A stretch of DNA of 16,344 bases from Granulosicoccaceae bacterium (lineage in GTDB: Bacteria; Pseudomonadota; Gammaproteobacteria; DAOVJZ01). The notes below the pieces were generated by a model. It ran no database searches. It saw nothing but the letters and a program-made list of their open reading frames with translations, and was not told the DNA's origin. The first letter of the stretch is position 1; every line of letters starts with the position of its first letter. The stretch is from assembly GCA_030632035.1 (NCBI GenBank), contig DAOVJZ010000008.1, positions 1-16,344 of the forward strand, in the 5' to 3' direction. Below are positions 14,384-16,344 of this stretch, in pieces. Both the position numbers and the translations under genes were made by a program.

Positions 14384-15655
14384 ATGAGCGAAAAACATTT
14401 AACAGATACGTCCTTTAGCAGCTTTTCTCTTGCGCCAAATATACTACAAGGTATTGAGAAATCAGGCTTTTCTAACTGCACACCGATTCAGGCAGAGACA
14501 TTACCTTTGATAATGCAAGGTAAGGATGTGGCTGGACAGGCACAAACCGGAACCGGAAAAACGGCCGCATTCCTGTTAGGAGTGATGCAAAAACTGGTTA
14601 CGAGTGAATCAAAAGGCCAACCGCGAGCACTTATTTTGGCACCAACACGTGAATTGGCAGTACAAATATACAATGATGCGTTGGCGTTAGGTGAATTTAC
14701 CGACCTGAAATTTGGTGTTGTCTATGGCGGCACCGGTTATGACACACAACGTAAAATGCTGGAAGAGGGTGTTGATATCCTGATCGGTACACCGGGTCGC
14801 CTGATTGATTATTTGAAACAAAAAATCTATAGCCTGAAAAATATTCAGGCGGTCGTGATGGACGAAGCCGATCGTATGTTTGATTTGGGCTTTATTAAAG
14901 ACATTCGTTTTATGTTGCGTCGTATGCCCAAACCGGAAGATCGTTTGAGTCTGCTGTTTTCCGCCACATTATCTCATCGTGTGATCGAGTTGGCTTACGA
15001 ACACATGAATAATCCCGAACAGGTGAAGATTGAAAGCGAGACAGTAACGGCTGACAAGGTTACGCAATCAGTTTATTTTCCGGCGAAGGAAGAGAAGATT
15101 CCATTATTGCTGGGCTTGCTTAAACATATGGATCCCAAACGTACGCTGGTGTTTGTAAATACCAAGGTAGTAGCAGATCGGGTGTGGGGTTTTCTGGAAG
15201 GTAATGATATTAAAACAGCCATTCTCTCCGGTGATGTACCACAGAACAAACGGTTGCGTTTGTTACAAGAATTTCAGGCTGGTGATTTACCGGTATTGGT
15301 TGCAACTGATGTCGCTGCGCGTGGTCTGCATATACCGGATGTTAGTCATGTCTTTAATTATGACTTACCACAGGATGCTGAAGATTATGTGCACCGTATT
15401 GGTCGTACTGCGCGTGCCGGGGCAACGGGTGATGCTATTAGTTTTGCGTGTGAACAATATGCCTTTTCACTGCACGAGATTGAAGAATACATTGGCCACA
15501 AAATTCCGATTGAATCAATCAAGAGTGATTTACTTGTTGAACCCAAACCACGTGTGAAGTCTGAAATACGTAAACGTCCACCAGCAAGAAAAGGCGGACA
15601 ACAACGTCGTGGTGGAAATCGACCGCATCGGAAACCTTCCAGAAGTCACAGTTAA
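14384..15655 (+). CDS. rhlB: DEAD-box ATP-dependent RNA helicase RhlB
   Basis: 423 residues. RhlB unwinds structured RNA, in E. coli as part of the RNase E degradosome. All helicase motifs are visible: the Q motif region (GFSNCTPIQ, 28-36), motif I AQTGTGKT (53-60), PTREL (87-91), TPGR (136-139), DEAD (160-163) and SAT (193-195). Motif V ATDVAARGLHIPD is at 307-319 and motif VI HRIGRTARAG at 337-346. After about 385 comes a basic tail rich in Arg, Lys and Gly, a likely RNA-contact region. I chose the ATG at 14384 because MSEKHL aligns with E. coli RhlB; an in-frame GTG at 14360 is less likely. No clear Shine-Dalgarno is seen. The divergent position next to trxA-rho supports RhlB over other DEAD-box paralogues. 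Confidence 0.95.
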   Translation: MSEKHLTDTSFSSFSLAPNILQGIEKSGFSNCTPIQAETLPLIMQGKDVAGQAQTGTGKTAAFLLGVMQKLVTSESKGQPRALILAPTRELAVQIYNDALALGEFTDLKFGVVYGGTGYDTQRKMLEEGVDILIGTPGRLIDYLKQKIYSLKNIQAVVMDEADRMFDLGFIKDIRFMLRRMPKPEDRLSLLFSATLSHRVIELAYEHMNNPEQVKIESETVTADKVTQSVYFPAKEEKIPLLLGLLKHMDPKRTLVFVNTKVVADRVWGFLEGNDIKTAILSGDVPQNKRLRLLQEFQAGDLPVLVATDVAARGLHIPDVSHVFNYDLPQDAEDYVHRIGRTARAGATGDAISFACEQYAFSLHEIEEYIGHKIPIESIKSDLLVEPKPRVKSEIRKRPPARKGGQQRRGGNRPHRKPSRSHS

Positions 15656-15667
15656 GGGACTCCTTAA
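15652..15667. repeat. Short palindrome spanning two convergent stop codons
   Basis: TTAAGG (15652-15657) and CCTTAA (15662-15667) pair around GACT. The rhlB and yrfG-like stop codons each lie in one arm. With a 6-bp stem and no T run it is a poor terminator, and no other one separates these convergent genes. Confidence 0.5.
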
Positions 15668-16317
15668 AGAATAACCAGGTCCTGGAAGTGCTTTACTGCA
15701 TCAAACTCTTCTACATCTTTTGGTGGTTGTTGCGTATCCGGTTTGTGTACTGCCAATAAATGAGAAATTCCATAAGTGCGTGCCGAGCGTAGAACTGGCA
15801 GGCTGTCATCTATCAACAACGTTGATGTGTTTTCAAACGGCACATCACCCTTTAACTTGTTCCAGAAATCCGGTTGTTCTTTTGGCAATCCATAGTCATG
15901 TGCACAGATGACCTTATCAAAGTGTCCGGCCAGCTGTGTTTTTTCCATTTTGAGAGAAAGACTTTTCATGTGGGCATTGGTGACAAGCACCAGTTGTTTG
16001 TTTGCGCCACGAATCGATTCCAGAAATTCGGGTACGTGGGGATGGATATCGATCAGGTGATTGATTTCCTCTTTCAATAACGCAATATCCAGTCCCAGTT
16101 CGCGTGTCCAGTAGTCTACGCAATACCAGTCCATGGTTCCTTCTACTGACTGGAATTTGGGAAACAGGGCTTCTTTGGCTGATTGTTTATCAATGCCATA
16201 CTTTTCTGCATAACGTTGGGGTACATGCTCACGCCAGAAATGATTATCAAAATTCAAATCCAGCAAGGTGCCGTCCATATCCAGCAGGACAGTCTCGATT
16301 TTTTGCCAATCAATCAT
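15664..16317 (-). CDS. yrfG: HAD-family GMP/IMP nucleotidase, YrfG-like
   Basis: 217 residues. It is a cytoplasmic haloacid-dehalogenase-fold phosphatase; E. coli YrfG dephosphorylates purine monophosphates. HAD motifs are visible: motif I LLDMDGTLLD (nucleophile Asp13, acid Asp15), motif II VTNAH (Thr113), motif III Lys146 in YGLPKEQ and motif IV LIDDS (Asp170, Asp171). A helical cap follows motif I (about 22-90), with NHFWREHVP and MDWYCVDYW, close to YrfG as I recall it. The ATG at 16317 lacks a good Shine-Dalgarno, and the window ends 27 nt upstream, so coupling to an earlier gene cannot be judged. It converges on rhlB with only 8 nt between the stop codons. Family certain; exact substrate inferred. 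Confidence 0.92.
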   Translation of the reverse strand: MIDWQKIETVLLDMDGTLLDLNFDNHFWREHVPQRYAEKYGIDKQSAKEALFPKFQSVEGTMDWYCVDYWTRELGLDIALLKEEINHLIDIHPHVPEFLESIRGANKQLVLVTNAHMKSLSLKMEKTQLAGHFDKVICAHDYGLPKEQPDFWNKLKGDVPFENTSTLLIDDSLPVLRSARTYGISHLLAVHKPDTQQPPKDVEEFDAVKHFQDLVIL

Positions 16318-16344
16318 ATTTTTTTCGTGGGGTAATGATCTGAA

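Overview
The window is a stretch of gammaproteobacterial chromosome made almost entirely of housekeeping genes. Three gene neighbourhoods support this placement: pilMNOPQ divergent from the PBP1a gene mrcA; a cluster of rpmE, a secreted nuclease, an M48 lipoprotein and a malic enzyme, which I recall also occurring next to PBP1a and the pil operon in Pseudomonas; and rhlB divergent from trxA-rho, as in E. coli. Base composition leans towards A/T, so a high-GC Pseudomonas or Xanthomonas is unlikely, but I cannot name the genus. There are no tRNA or rRNA genes, insertion sequences, phage genes, CRISPR arrays or recognisable defence genes.

Layout. 1-4483 (minus): pilM, pilN, pilO, pilP and the first 533 codons of pilQ, the type IV pilus alignment complex and secretin, tightly coupled by 1-nt overlaps or short gaps. 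4484-4696: a divergent intergenic region with a good sigma70-like promoter for pilM. 4697-7870 (plus): mrcA, then a 208-residue protein that may be nucleotidyltransferase-like. 7881-7973: a three-armed inverted-repeat element between convergent genes. 7979-11702 (minus): rpmE, thermonuclease-like protein, M48 lipoprotein and malic enzyme, with gaps of -1, 6 and 2 nt. 11810-12163 (minus): a DUF3135-like small protein. 12369-12427: a nested palindrome holding the likely rho terminator. 12451-14235 (minus): trxA then rho, with a structured leader before rho. 14384-15655 (plus): rhlB. 15664-16317 (minus): a YrfG-like HAD nucleotidase.

How the genes fit together. PilM (cytoplasmic, actin-like), PilN and PilO (inner membrane), PilP (lipoprotein) and PilQ (outer-membrane secretin) form the envelope-spanning part of the type IV pilus machine. 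PBP1a, transcribed away from them, builds the peptidoglycan the machine must cross. Rho and RhlB both act on RNA (termination and degradosome unwinding), and TrxA supplies reducing power.

I see no obvious new multigene system. The observations most worth following are regulatory. A strong intrinsic terminator lies inside the signal-peptide codons of the nuclease gene just after rpmE. A short upstream frame ends in an ATGA overlap with the rho start. A CGCCAAG-type inverted-repeat element separates two convergent genes. The lysine-rich tails of PilN and PilO also supply Shine-Dalgarno-like purine runs for the next gene.
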